Origin: Penium margaritaceum
Taxonomy: Eukaryota; Streptophyta; Zygnematophyceae; Desmidiales; Peniaceae
Assembly: GCA_023375785.1 (NCBI GenBank)
Contig: SZWC01001505.1
Location: 25,521-60,720, forward strand
Direction of reading: 5' to 3'
DNA: 35,200 bases
In this document: piece by piece, positions 11,087 to 20,521 of the stretch
How positions within the stretch are numbered: position 1 is the stretch's first letter
Layout: each line of letters opens with the position of its first letter
Position numbers and translations under genes: made by a program
Notes under the pieces: generated by a model
The model's input: the letters and a program-made list of their open reading frames with translations, nothing else
Databases searched by the model: none
What the model was told of the DNA's origin: nothing

Positions 11087-11100
11087 CTCCCCCATGACCC
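11087..11100 (-). other. copia polypurine tract
   Basis: Minus strand GGGTCATGGGGGAG directly precedes the LTR start TGTTGTG, about 60 nt after the polyprotein stop. Confidence 0.85.
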
Positions 11101-11163
11101 GATGGTACGCATGTCCATACACGTGCAAAACACGTGCAGAGTGCTCAAAAGAGACCCGGACAG

Positions 11164-13322
11164 TCACCCACTCTCAGACAGGGGTCGCAAACCAACAGAA
11201 CGAACAACCCCGAGAAACTTCCCACGAGCCAGTGCCTTGGTCAGAAAGTCAGCGCGCTGCAAGTCTGTGCCCACCCAGACGATGGAAATCAACTGCCGCT
11301 CCACCAGATCGCGCACGAAATGATACTCGACAGCGATGTGCTTCGTGCGTGCGTGGAACACACCAGATTTCTCAGCGATCGCGAGAGCACTCTGGTTGTC
11401 GCAGCGGAGGATGACGGTAGGTACCGACTGGCCCAAACACTGAAACAGCCGCTGCAGCCACACTGCCTCAGCGGCGCCAGCGCCCAGAGCGACATACTCA
11501 GCCTCTGAGGAGCTGCGGGCAATGCACCCCTGCTTGCCACTGCGCCAAGACACAGCGGTGCCACCAAGCAGGAACACGTAACTCGTGCGGCTGCGTCCAT
11601 CATGACTCCACGCCCAGTCGCTGTCGGTGTAGCCATCTACCACAAATGAGCACTGTCTCCGAAAGCAGAGACCGTGATACGGTGTGGAGACCACGTACCG
11701 GACGACTCGCAAAGCTACGTGCAGAGCGCGAGCCCGAGGGGACTGACAGAACTGTGCGAGTAGGTTGACAGCGAACGCAATGTCAGGACGCGTGGTCGTA
11801 GCCAAGTACATCAGTGAGCCAATGATGCGCAAGTACAGGGTCACGTCCACAGCCTCGCCCAGATCGGCTGGGTCTGTCACCTTCAGAGCGTCCTGCCCGT
11901 CGGGAGTGATGGGTGACGAGGCGGTGGGGACAGCTGCAAGGAGGTCAGCAAACAGCTCCCCCACCACCTGTGCATATCGTGCCTGATGGAGGAGGAGTGT
12001 CCGTCGACGACGGTCACGCACAATCTCCATCCTGAGGAAAAAAGCCGCTGGACCGAGGTCCTTCATCTTGTAGGCGGCCTGCAGGACCGCCTCCTTCACA
12101 GCCCCCAATGAAGGAGACGCAATCAGGAGATCGTCCACGTACACCAGAATGGCAGTGAGATGCTCGGCTGTCCGTCGGATGAAGAGTGACGGATCGGCGT
12201 CGCTCTGGACGTATCCAGCCTGCGTGAGGGTGCGCGTGATCTCTTGGTTCCAGCACCGGGGCGACTGCTTCAGACCATACAAGGCCTTGCGCAAGCGCCA
12301 GACCTTGTTGCCTTCGACCTCAAACCCAGGTGACTGGACCATGTATATTTCCTCCTCCAAGGTGCCATGGAGGAACGCATTGTTCACATCCATCTGGTGC
12401 AGTTCCCAGTCATGATGGGCGACCACACCAAGCAGCACGCGAGCTGTGGTCATGCGACCAACAGGGGCGAAGGTGTCAGTGAAGTCCACCCCCTCAACCT
12501 GAGAGAACCCCTTGGCAGTCAAGCGGGCCTTGTAGCGGTCCAGTGAGCCGTCAGGCTTCACCTTCTTGCGGAAGACCCACTTGGCCTGCACGACCTTCCG
12601 TCCCTCAGGACGGTCGACCAGCTCAAACACTCCATGCTCCCGGATGGCCCTGAGCTCGTCCTCACAGGCAGCACGCCACTGCTCAGCATCATCTCCTGAG
12701 AGCGCCTCCTTTAACGTGTCTGGATCGGGGACCGCCAAAGGAGAGCTCCGGGTGGCCAGGACACACGCCTCGCGGGTCGGACGGACCGCAACCAGGTCAA
12801 CGGCAGCTGCCTGTGCGGCCTCGTGCTCGTTAGCGATCAGCTGGTGCCCAATGGGACAGGCTGGGTGCACCCCCGTGTAGGTGCCCTGGACACTCAGGCC
12901 GAGAGCCTTCGTGCCAGGGTCACCACTGTGCACGCTGTGCGTGCGTCGTCTGGGTGGTGCAACCGCAGTCGGAGGTGCACGTGGGGCAAGTGGACAAAGA
13001 CGTCCACCTGGCCCGCGGGAGTAGCTAGAGTCTGAGCTGACCGACGGCTCAGGCACAGGGAGGGCAGGCGCTGCGTCTAGAGATGCTGCAGGCGCGGGCG
13101 AGTCAGTCGCGGCAGGCGTGGGCGAAGCAGGCGCTGGAGGCGCGGGCGAAACAATCGCGGCAGGCGCGGGCGAGGCGGTCGCAGCGGGCGTGGGTGAGGC
13201 AGGCGCTGCAGGCGCAGGCGAGGCAGGTGCAGCGCCCGCCGGCGAGGCAGGTGCAGCTCCTGCAGGCGAGGCAGGCACCGCGGGGGCAGGCGAGCCAGGA
13301 GACGAGGCAGTCGCGGCAGGTG
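11164..13322 (-). CDS. copia pol: reverse transcriptase and RNase H
   Basis: C-terminal part of the copia polyprotein, which copies element RNA into DNA in the virus-like particle. Numbered from 13278, the first ~100 residues are a Pro/Ala/Ser/Thr repeat linker. The RT follows from about 210 (KWVFRKKV, YKARLTAKGF, HQMDVNNAFLHG, ALYGLKQSPRCW), with YVDD near 379. RNase H has its acidic residues in DSDW (~550), SEAEY (~591), CDNQSA (~625) and ADFLTK (~675). The domain is full length and free of stops. It is in a different frame from the upstream part: a single-base loss near 13322/13323 inside the linker separates them, so the entry point here is set by the break and not by a start codon. RT and RNase H look catalytically competent. 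Confidence 0.93.
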
Positions 13323-16300
13323 AGGCGAGACAGTCGTGGCAGGCACGGGCGATGCAGTCGCGGCAGGCGCAAGCGAGGCAGGCGTAGAGACTACAGGCCC
13401 GACAGCAATGATAGCCGGGTCAATGGTGACCAGCGACGGTCCCACCCCGGAGGCACCCCGGACGGACTCACCCTGTGGGGCAGACTCCCCCAGCCGACGG
13501 GAGGCCTCACAGGTGGGAACGTGAGACGCTGCCTGGGTGAGAATGGCAGACAGGTCGCGGTACGACAGTGCCTCAAAGAACAGCGCGTCGCGCGACTCNA
13601 CAGGCCCGACAGCAATGATAGCCGGGTCAATGGTGACCAGCGACGGTCCCACCCCGGAGGCACCCCGGACGGACTCACCCTGTGGGGAAGACTCCCCCAG
13701 CCGACGGGAGGCCTCACAGGTGGGAACGTGAGACGCTACCTGGGTGAGAATGGCAGACAGGTCGTGGTACGACAGTGCCTCAAAGAACAGCGCGTCGCGC
13801 GACTCAACAATGCGGTGTCGTCCTGCATCCCAGAAATGCCACGCTTTGGAGCGCGGGGAGACACCGAGGAAGGCACACATCCGGCCGCGCGGAGAGACCT
13901 TGGACCCTTGCTGGTCCTCGGTGTACCAGACGCAAGCCAAGGAACCCCAGACGCGAGCAAGCCTGAGATCCGCACGGTGACCGAACCACAGCTCATACGG
14001 CGTGACGTGGTCCGGCAAGGGACCATGCGGGAGGCTGTTCCAGACCCACGTCATATAGGCAAAGCCCTCGAAGGCGAAGGACTCCGGGAGACCGCACTCA
14101 GCGCGCATAGCGCGAACCGCATCCTCCATGGTGCGCTTCCAGCGCTCAGACACACCGTTCTGTTGTGGCGTAGTAGGCGCCGAGAGCTGGTGACAGATAC
14201 CAAGCTCGGCGAAATGAGTGGTCAGCTCACCGAGATACTCACCGCCGCGGTGAGAGCGGAAGGTGTGAAGGGAGTGACGAGACTGACGCTCAGCCATCAC
14301 GAGCCACAAGCGCACGACAAGAGCGGCATCGCTCTTGTGGCGGAGGCAGTAGACCCACCGCATGCGGGTGAAGTCATCCGTGAGGGTAAGGACATACAGA
14401 CCACGGTCAGCGACAGACTCGACAGGAAGAGGTACGAGGAGGTCCGACTGGACAAGCTCCAGGGGACGCTGTGCGCGAGTGACGGAGGGAGGGTAAGTGC
14501 AGCGATGCATTTTACCCTGAGCGCAGAACAGACAGTCGGTCTTAGGCGGCTTCTCGAAGGAAGCCGCGTCAAGACCGAGGGCGGGCTGTGTACGGATGAG
14601 CTTGGACACAGTGTCCGTGCCCACATGACACAAGCGCCGGTGTAACAGGCGCTGGTGGTCAGGAGACAACACCCCCGTGACAAAGACGCGAGCAGACGAG
14701 CAAGGGGAAGAGGCAGGTGCAGAGCAGCGCGCTATGTGATACAGGTCATCCACAACAGTGGCACGCAACACAACCGTGGAAGTTTCAAGTGCTGTGATCG
14801 TGGCATCATCAGAGGAGTGGTGAACAGAGAGACCCATCCTCGTGCAGGCACGGACAGAGAGTAGGCTGAGCTTGAGATCAGGCACAAGAAGCACGTCAGA
14901 AAGGTACACGGGACCGGACGGACCATCAAACCGTACGACCCCTGTCCCCTGAACAGGTAGTGACTGCCCAGAACCTGTCCGCACTGACCGAACAGACCCA
15001 ACAGGACCAAGCACGACAAAGGCGGTACGGTCACAGGTCATGTGGTGAGTGGCCCCTGAGTCAATGATCCAGTGGCCACTCGCCTCACGACCTGTGGTGG
15101 TCATGGTGCAACAAGCAACGGAGCACGCTACCTCTGCTGGACGCTCAGCAGGTGTGGTAGGACAGCGGGACAATGCACGACAATGCGACTCATCCAACCA
15201 CTCTGTGCTGTCAGACTCATCGTCACCAGGCGACGAAGCCCCCCCACAAGCATGACCACGTGCAACAAACACAGATGGACAGTGAGTCTGTGGACCACTC
15301 GGCTGTGACAGCACACTCGCACCTCCCTGAGAGCGAAGTGCCAGCAGTCGACGTAGCTCTGCGATGGTCTGGTCCCTCGGGTCCGGGGTGGTGCTCCCTC
15401 CTGATGGCAGCGGGCCTATCGCCGGTGCTGCACCCGAGGTCGCCGCGGCACGGGCTGCTGCTCCAGTGCGGATCCACTCCTCGTGGGCTGTCTGAAGACC
15501 GCGGGTGATCCTCGCCCAGTCCAGCTCCTGCTGGCACTCAGTGTAGCGATGAGGTCCGCCGCAGTTGTGGCAGCGGACAGTCCGTCCGGTGCCACCAGAA
15601 GGCTGCTGCGGTCCCCTCTTCCTTTTCCCCTTCTTCCCCTTCACGACTGCTGCAGTGGCTGTCGAAGCAACAGGGGAGGAGGCGGGAGAGGGAGAGGTGG
15701 AGCTGGTGGGGGTGAAGGCGGACGACGGTGTGGAAGGCGTAGAGGACGTCGCTCCCACTGCTGCTGCGACCATGGCGCCCTGCCGATGCGCGCGGGCTGC
15801 CTCGTCAGCCGTCGCGACCTGAATGAAGTACCGCTGCGCCCAGGGCAGTAGCTGTATGGTGTCTGACATGGACGCGAGGACATCCTGGTCGAGGCGGGAG
15901 AAGGTATCTGTGAGCTCAGGGCGCACTCCCAGCATGATGGTGTCCAGCGCCCAGAGCTGAGATCCGCCTCTGGTGCCCAGGCGAGTGTAGAGGCGCATGG
16001 CCCGACGCCAGTAATTAGCTGCTGAATCCGAGGATCCCTGATGAAGAGAGTGGAACTCGCGAAGGCGCGCGGAACGGGTCGCGTGAGTCTCAGCTGCAAA
16101 TAGGGTCAGCGCCAGCTCCCAGCCGCGGCGTGGGTCTGCGCCTGCTCCAGTCCCAGGCGTGCCCAGGAAAGGGCGGAAGTCGACCACTGTCTCCTGCGGA
16201 ACCGCGTACAGCAGTCCACGCATGGCACGCGCTGCTGTAAGGGACTGGAGCGGATCAGCCGTCTGGTACTGGCTGTGGTAGTAGGGCCAGACCCCCTCTG

Positions 16301-16553
16301 AGTCCGCCCATACCTGAAACAGCACCTCCCAACAGTCAAACCCCGCTTTACTGTCGTAGCGAGGCGGGGAAGTCTCGAAGTCTTTAGGTCTTCGCTCCGT
16401 GGGGAGCTGGACCTCAGGCGGTGCTAGGAGCGGACGTGGAAAGGGCATGAGAGGCATCAACGCTGCTCCCCCAGCGGCACCCGAGGCCTGACGTGGGTCG
16501 GCCTGCTGCTGCTGCTGCTGCTGCCGCTCCGGCTGCTGCTGCTGCTGCTACTG
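13323..16553 (-). CDS. copia gag C-part, protease and integrase
   Basis: Middle of the polyprotein. Numbered from 16460: retrotransposon gag domain ~40-215; Lys-rich stretch; CCHC-type knuckle ~292-304 (CHNCGGPHRYTEC, spacing C-X2-C-X3-H-X4-C, one residue shorter than usual between Cys and His); aspartic protease with DSGA ~466; integrase HHCC zinc domain from ~605 (HRRLCH...CLFC); core with Asp in QSDLL (~670), then SHRGGEY (~737) where the family has SDRGGE, then Glu in NGVSER (~772). The His (codon 14250-14252) replaces the second catalytic Asp of the DDE triad. About 70 residues after the core appear twice around a single N (see 13393-13805). The frame ends in a Pro/Ala/Ser repeat where a one-base change shifts it to the RT frame. 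Confidence 0.93.
13393..13805. repeat. 206-bp duplication around a single N
   Basis: 13393-13598 and 13600-13805 are direct copies, joined by one N at 13599, and differ at three positions (13481/13688, 13531/13738, 13558/13765). The spacing of 207 bp keeps the reading frame, so the polyprotein appears to carry the same ~69 residues twice. A lone N at the join suggests two overlapping contig ends, possibly from different alleles or element copies, placed side by side. A true tandem duplication is less likely. Confidence 0.85.
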
Positions 16554-16556
16554 CTA
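16503..16556 (-). repeat. CAG (poly-Gln) repeat with two in-frame TAG codons
   Basis: On the coding strand this is two CAG runs of about five and seven codons separated by CCG GAG CGG. It begins TAG CAG TAG CAG, in the frame that links gag N-terminus and gag-pol. There are no other stops between the two open parts. The two ambers are each one C-to-T change from CAG. Confidence 0.85.
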
Positions 16557-17434
16557 TCCCCTCGGACTGGGCGCCGGCGTCTCAATGCGCAGGCTCTTCA
16601 TCTGCTCCATCAGCCGGCGAAGCGCATCCTCCCCAGTGGGAGGGGGAGCCTGATCCCACTCCTCGACAATGGACTCTCGTCTCTGTGCAGGAGCGGTAGC
16701 GGGACCAGCAGACTCCTGGCCCGATGGGGTTGCCTCTCTATCGTTCCCGGGCTGATGTCCCGGTGTCCCAGACAGAGAGACCAAGGCATCGCGGATCTGC
16801 CGCAGAATCGTTGACTGCTCATCCTTGCGCTGGCGGAGTGATGACTGCTCTGCCAATAGGAAGTCAATCGCCTTTGAACGTGGGCTGTGGGCCCTGCTTG
16901 TGACGGTGTCTTCCGGCNNNNNNNNNNNNNNNNNNNNNNNNNNNNNNNNNNNNNNNNNNNNNNNNNNNNNNNNNNNNNNNNNNNNNNNNNNNNNNNNNNN
17001 NNNNNNNNNNNNNNNNNNNNNNNNNNNNNNNNNNNNNNNNNNNNNNNNNNNNNNNNNNNNNNNNNNNNNNNNNNNNNNNNNNNNNNNNNNNNNNNNNNNN
17101 NNNNNNNNNNNNNNNNNNNNNNNNNNNNNNNNNNNNNNNNNNNNNNNNNNNNNNNNNNNNNNNCTCGTCTCTGTGCAGGAGCGGTAGCGGGACCAGCAGA
17201 CTCCTGGCCCGATGGGGTTGCCTCTCTATCGTTCCCGGGCTGATGTCCCGGTGTCCCAGACAGAGAGACCAAGGCATCGCGGATCTGCCGCAGAATCGTT
17301 GACTGCTCATCCTTGCGCTGGCGGAGTGATGACTGCTCTGCCAATAGGAAGTCAATCGCCTTTGAACGTGGGCTGTGGGCCCTGCTTGTGACGGTGTCTT
17401 CCGGCTCCTTGCCCTTGGAGCTGCTTGACTCCAT
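16554..17434 (-). CDS. copia gag N-terminal part
   Basis: Amino-terminal end of the copia polyprotein, with the likely start at ATG 17434-17432 (MESSSSKGKEPED); an upstream in-frame ATG at 17464 is less gag-like. It is a hydrophilic, Ser/Glu/Arg-rich region with a heptad-like LRQIRDALVSL and EDALRRLMEQMKSL, perhaps a short coiled coil. It is interrupted on paper by a 246-base N run whose two flanks are identical. Treating the flanks as one sequence puts the start in the same frame as the downstream gag-pol, up to the TAG codons in the CAG repeat. No independent function is assigned. Confidence 0.75.
16676..17405. other. assembly gap flanked by identical 242-bp copies
   Basis: 16676-16917 and 17164-17405 are identical as far as I can read them and flank an N run at 16918-17163. 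Identity right up to both gap edges, and restored reading frame if they are merged, point to an overlap that the assembler failed to join. Confidence 0.9.
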
Positions 17435-17540
17435 GCTGAGGTGGTGCAAAAGTCGTCCGAACACAGAACCGTCAACGTTTCTCGAGGAATTGAAACGCTG
17501 GCAAAAATTGACTTTTTGTAAAAAATTTCACTAAGTCTGT

Positions 17541-17595
17541 GATGACATCAGCACACTCACCGCTGACGTCAGCAGGGGTCTGCTGACGTCAGCAG
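17541..17595. promoter_or_regulatory. ACGT-core palindromes in copia leader
   Basis: GCTGACGTCAGC (17562-17573) and the perfect 16-bp palindrome CTGCTGACGTCAGCAG (17580-17595) each contain TGACGTCA, the full bZIP/CRE-type site. A weaker TGACATCA lies at 17543-17550. The sites are 19-21 bp apart and sit about 110-160 nt before the gag start. As DNA they could bind bZIP factors. As RNA, palindromes in this place could serve genome dimerisation, as in retroviruses. Both roles are inference. Confidence 0.5.
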
Positions 17596-18545
17596 TGGGC
17601 TGCGGGCGTCGTCGCTGCCACTGCCGATGCTGCTGCACTGCACTGCTGCTGCTCTGCTGCTACGCTGCACTGCTGCCGCTGTGCTGCCGCTGCTGCTGCG
17701 CAGCCGCGGCAGCACCGCGCTGCTGCTTCGCTGCCGCTGCTGCGCTACGTTGCTGCTGCTGCGCTGTCGCTGCTGCTGCTGCGCTGCTGCGCTGCTGCTG
17801 CTGCTGCGCTGCTGCGCTGCCGCTGCTGCTGCGCTGCTGCTGTGCTGCTGCGCTACTGCTGCGCTGCTGCGCTGCTACGCTGCTGCGCTGCCGCTGCTGC
17901 GCTGCGCCGCTGCCACGCTGCCAGTGCTGCGCTGCGCTGCTGCTGCTGCGCTGCTGCGCTGCCGCTGCTGCTCCGCTGTTGCTGTGCTGCTGCTGCGCTG
18001 CTACGCTGCGGCTACTGCGCTGCGCTGCTGCTGCGCTGCTGCTGCGCTGCTTCGCTGTCGCTGCAGCAGCCGCGGCTGCTGCTGCTGCTGCCGCAGCCGC
18101 TGCTGGCTGCTGCCGCGGCTGCTGGCTGCTGCCACGGCTGCTGGCTGCTGTCGCGGCTGCTGATGCCGCTGCTGGCTGTTGCGGCTGCCGCCAAGGCCGC
18201 GGCTGCTGCTGCTGTGGCAGCTGCCACTACCGCGGCTGCTGCTGCCGCAGCTGCTCCCTTTTGCTGCCGCCGCTACTGCTTCCGCGGCTGATGTCACGGC
18301 CACGTCTGCTGCGTCTGCTGCGGCCGTGGGTGGAGAGGCCGCGATCGCTCTTGCCGCGGCCGTGTTGACTGGTGCGGCTGTCGTGGCCGCGTCCACTGCT
18401 GCGTGGTGGTGGCCCCCCCTCACAGGACCCGTTGCTGCTGCGGTGGGCTGTGCTGCTGCTGCCACTCAGGGCTGCTGCTGCTGTCGCTCACTGCTGCTGC
18501 AAATGCTGCGTCTCTGCTGCGCAGCTGTGCGAGCTCTGGCTCGCT
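17596..18545 (-). repeat. CTG/CAG-rich copia 5' leader
   Basis: About 950 bp of degenerate GCTGCTGCG, GCTGCTGCT and GCCGCTGCTG units between the PBS and the gag palindromes. On the transcript strand it is CAG/GCAGC-rich. Long open frames on both strands give only poly Ala, Leu, Cys, Ser or Gln and are not genes. A shorter, related CTG tract occupies the matching place in the relic at 32585-32895, so the leader type belongs to the family. Its exact length may be affected by assembly. Confidence 0.85.
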
Positions 18546-18557
18546 GCTCTGATACCA
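18546..18557 (-). other. copia primer-binding site (initiator-Met tRNA)
   Basis: Minus strand TGGTATCAGAGC directly follows the 5' LTR end. It is the complement of the 3' end of plant initiator methionine tRNA, the usual primer of plant copia elements. The match runs 12 nt and then breaks (AGCG instead of CAGG). Confidence 0.93.
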
Positions 18558-18994
18558 TGAGAAGATTCACCACAGCTTCCTAGCAATGCTGCTGCTGACG
18601 TGGCGGCACAGACCAGTCAGCTTAACGCACTAGCATGCAAGCGGGTGCGAGAACAGCAAGGGTCAGGCTAGGAGAGACAAGNAAAAGACGGACACAACGA
18701 CTGGTCACACGCCTATGTCCGGCAGCAGCCGGAGAGTGTAAGAAAATAAACATGCAAATCAGCCTGGCAGGGCTGTCCACCGAGAAAATCCTGAAGGTCT
18801 CCAAACGCAGTCCGCAGGTCGTGGCAACCCTCCGGTACACCAGGTAGGCTACCAGGCTGCCTCCAGCGGGTGGAGCACCACCTCAGGGGACTCCGTCTCC
18901 AGCTGGGTCCGCCTCAGGGATCTGCACGTGCATGGACACGGCCGAGTGGTCACAACCAACTGTACAACTGTGTATGCGTGACAGCATCACAACA
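18558..18994 (-). repeat. copia 5' LTR (gapped)
   Basis: Matches 10443-10566 over its first 124 bp and 10775-11086 over its last 312 bp, with six substitutions. A single N at 18682 stands for about 208 bp present in the other LTR, including the TATA-like box. The missing part is most likely an assembly collapse, not a biological deletion. Confidence 0.95.
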
Positions 18995-19410
18995 GTGTTC
19001 AGGTCCACAACCGGCCCAGCTCACGAGGTATTCCTTCACAACACGTTTTCCGCGTGTACGTTCACGGTGTCGGAGGAGCCCATGTACTTCATACTGACCG
19101 TCACTTGTGAGCATTACAGGCGGTGGGTGAACCATTCCTGATGCTACATAAGGTGTGAGAAGACTGACATGAAACACGGCAGGAATCTTCATGACCTTTG
19201 GAAGAGCTAGGCGGTAAGCAACCTCACCAATATTGTGAGTGTCCTTGAATGGTCCAACACACTTAGGGAGGATACTCCTTGCTCCAGGCGTCTTGAGACG
19301 CATGTTCTTTGTGCTAAAAAACACTTGGTCGTGGACAAAAAATGTGGCGTCACGGTGACTAGCATCGGCATAGGCCTTTTGGCGTTGCTTCGATGTATGG
19401 ATTTATTCAC
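18995..19410 (-). pseudogene. gypsy integrase C-terminus and chromodomain start
   Basis: Starts at the copia target site (GTGTT, 18995-18999). The minus-strand reading gives the integrase C-terminal region (TKNMRLKTPGARSILPK, VGPF, VAYRLALP, FHVSLLTPY) followed by the chromodomain beginning (VVKEYLVSWAGCGPEH). LRLKTPGxRKLxPKxxGPF and the VxYRLxLP strand are typical of chromoviral integrases (GPY/F region). The upper part, above about 19324, is in another frame. The domain finishes at 10442-10381 beyond the copia insert. Confidence 0.9.
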
Positions 19411-19764
19411 GTGCTTCTTAACGAAGAGTGTCCATGTGATCAGCGAGGGCCTGGGTGGAGGTTACTTGATTCCCGCCGCCTCCGTGCCTCACCGAGGAGA
19501 CGGGTGCCGGCCGTAGTTCGGAAAGAACGGTGTCATCTTCGTGGATTCATGAACAGAGTTATTGTAGGCAAACTCTGCCGGACTAAAAAACCCATCCCAG
19601 CCATCCATCGAAGGATCCATGTACATCTGGAGCATCTTCTCTAGAGTTCGGTTCATCCGTTCGGTCTATCACTCTGTTTTTGGATGAAAAGTAGGTGACA
19701 TCTTTTGGCGGGTGTGAAAGATCTCACCAAGAGCTTGTCATAATCTACTTGAAAACCACACGTC

Positions 19765-20464
19765 TCAATCAGACATTATGCGCAACGGCAACCCATAATG
19801 TCGAACAACAGTGTACCCAAAGATGCGTGTTGTTTCCTCGGCAGTGGCATGCGTGGTTGTGGGCATGAAATGCGCCATCTTGGTGAAATATTTGACCACC
19901 ACGAGGATAGCATCATGGCCACGAGGTGTTTCGGGTAAGCCAGTGATGAAATCCATGCTCACCTCTTCCCATGAGAAGTTAGACACTGGGAGGGGCTTCA
20001 GCAATCCTTCTGGTGCTTGTTGCTTGACTTGTTACGGATGCACAAGTCACGGGCTTGGATGTACTTGCGTACGTTGCACAACCATCCAGGCCACCAATAA
20101 TGCGTTGAGAGAGCCTTTCCGGTTTTTGCTGCACCAAGGTGGCCAACTGCTGCCGGGTTATGGAACTCAAATCGGATCTCATCCCACAGTTGGGCACAAC
20201 CACTAAGTTGCCCTTCCAGTAGAGACCAGAGGCTTCCACCAAGCCATATCGGTCAATGTTACCGAGGTCAAACCATGGGTCATCGAAGTATCCCATGCGG
20301 ATACATTGCAAGAACGGCGTGAAATGCGCCGTCAGTTTTGGTGGTTGGTGTAGGGTGTTATCAAGCATGGGCACATCCTGCTCCCGTACGTCTTTCTTAC
20401 GAAGGGATCGCGCTTGTGTGGTGAGAACCGCGTTGATCGGGGTGCGGCTAAACAGGTCTGCCAC
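19765..20464 (-). pseudogene. gypsy integrase remnant
   Basis: The minus-strand pieces in two frames cover the RNase H-integrase linker (ADLFSR), the N-terminal part (LYWKGNLVVVPN) and the catalytic core (VSMDFITGLP with the first Asp near 19950; HYGLPLRIMSD with the second Asp). The codon right after that Asp is TGA (19767-19765) where the family has Arg (CGA), and a second TGA follows 9 codons on. The HHCC zinc domain is only traceable by switching frames. The core beyond the second Asp is too decayed to locate the Glu. Non-functional. Confidence 0.85.
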
Positions 20465-20521
20465 ATTTGTATGACCGGGTCGATATTCCCACTAGAAGTG
20501 GAACATGCTCAAGTACTTGTT

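Larger units (their letters stand above)
10443..18994 (-). mobile_element. young, nearly complete Ty1/copia retrotransposon
   Basis: Complete minus-strand element: LTRs 18558-18994 (5', with an assembly gap) and 10443-11086 (3'), both with TG...CA ends; PBS 18557-18546; CTG-rich leader; gag-PR-INT-RT-RNase H frame (17434-11164); PPT 11087-11100; flanking GTGTT duplications. INT before RT places it in Ty1/copia. The comparable LTR portions (124 + 312 bp) differ at six positions, so insertion is recent relative to the decayed gypsy host. Damage is limited: two amber codons, one frameshift, one catalytic substitution in integrase, and three N sites that look like assembly artefacts. Length as given is 8,552 bp; the true length differs because of the N sites. 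Confidence 0.97.

Noticed and set aside
10962..11508. plus-strand open frames over the copia LTR, PPT and pol end
   Set aside because: Lie across LTR, PPT and the antisense of RNase H; shadows of the minus-strand element.
13083..14645. 520-codon plus-strand open frame
   Set aside because: Antisense to well-supported integrase and linker coding sequence; no domain, and its length follows from the GC-rich repeat and codon bias of the true strand.
17595..18368. 257-codon plus-strand open frame
   Set aside because: Poly Cys/Leu/Ala translation of the CTG-rich leader; all frames on both strands stay open for the same reason.
17596..18545. CRISPR-like array
   Set aside because: Repeats are simple CTG units without unique spacers, in a eukaryotic retroelement leader.
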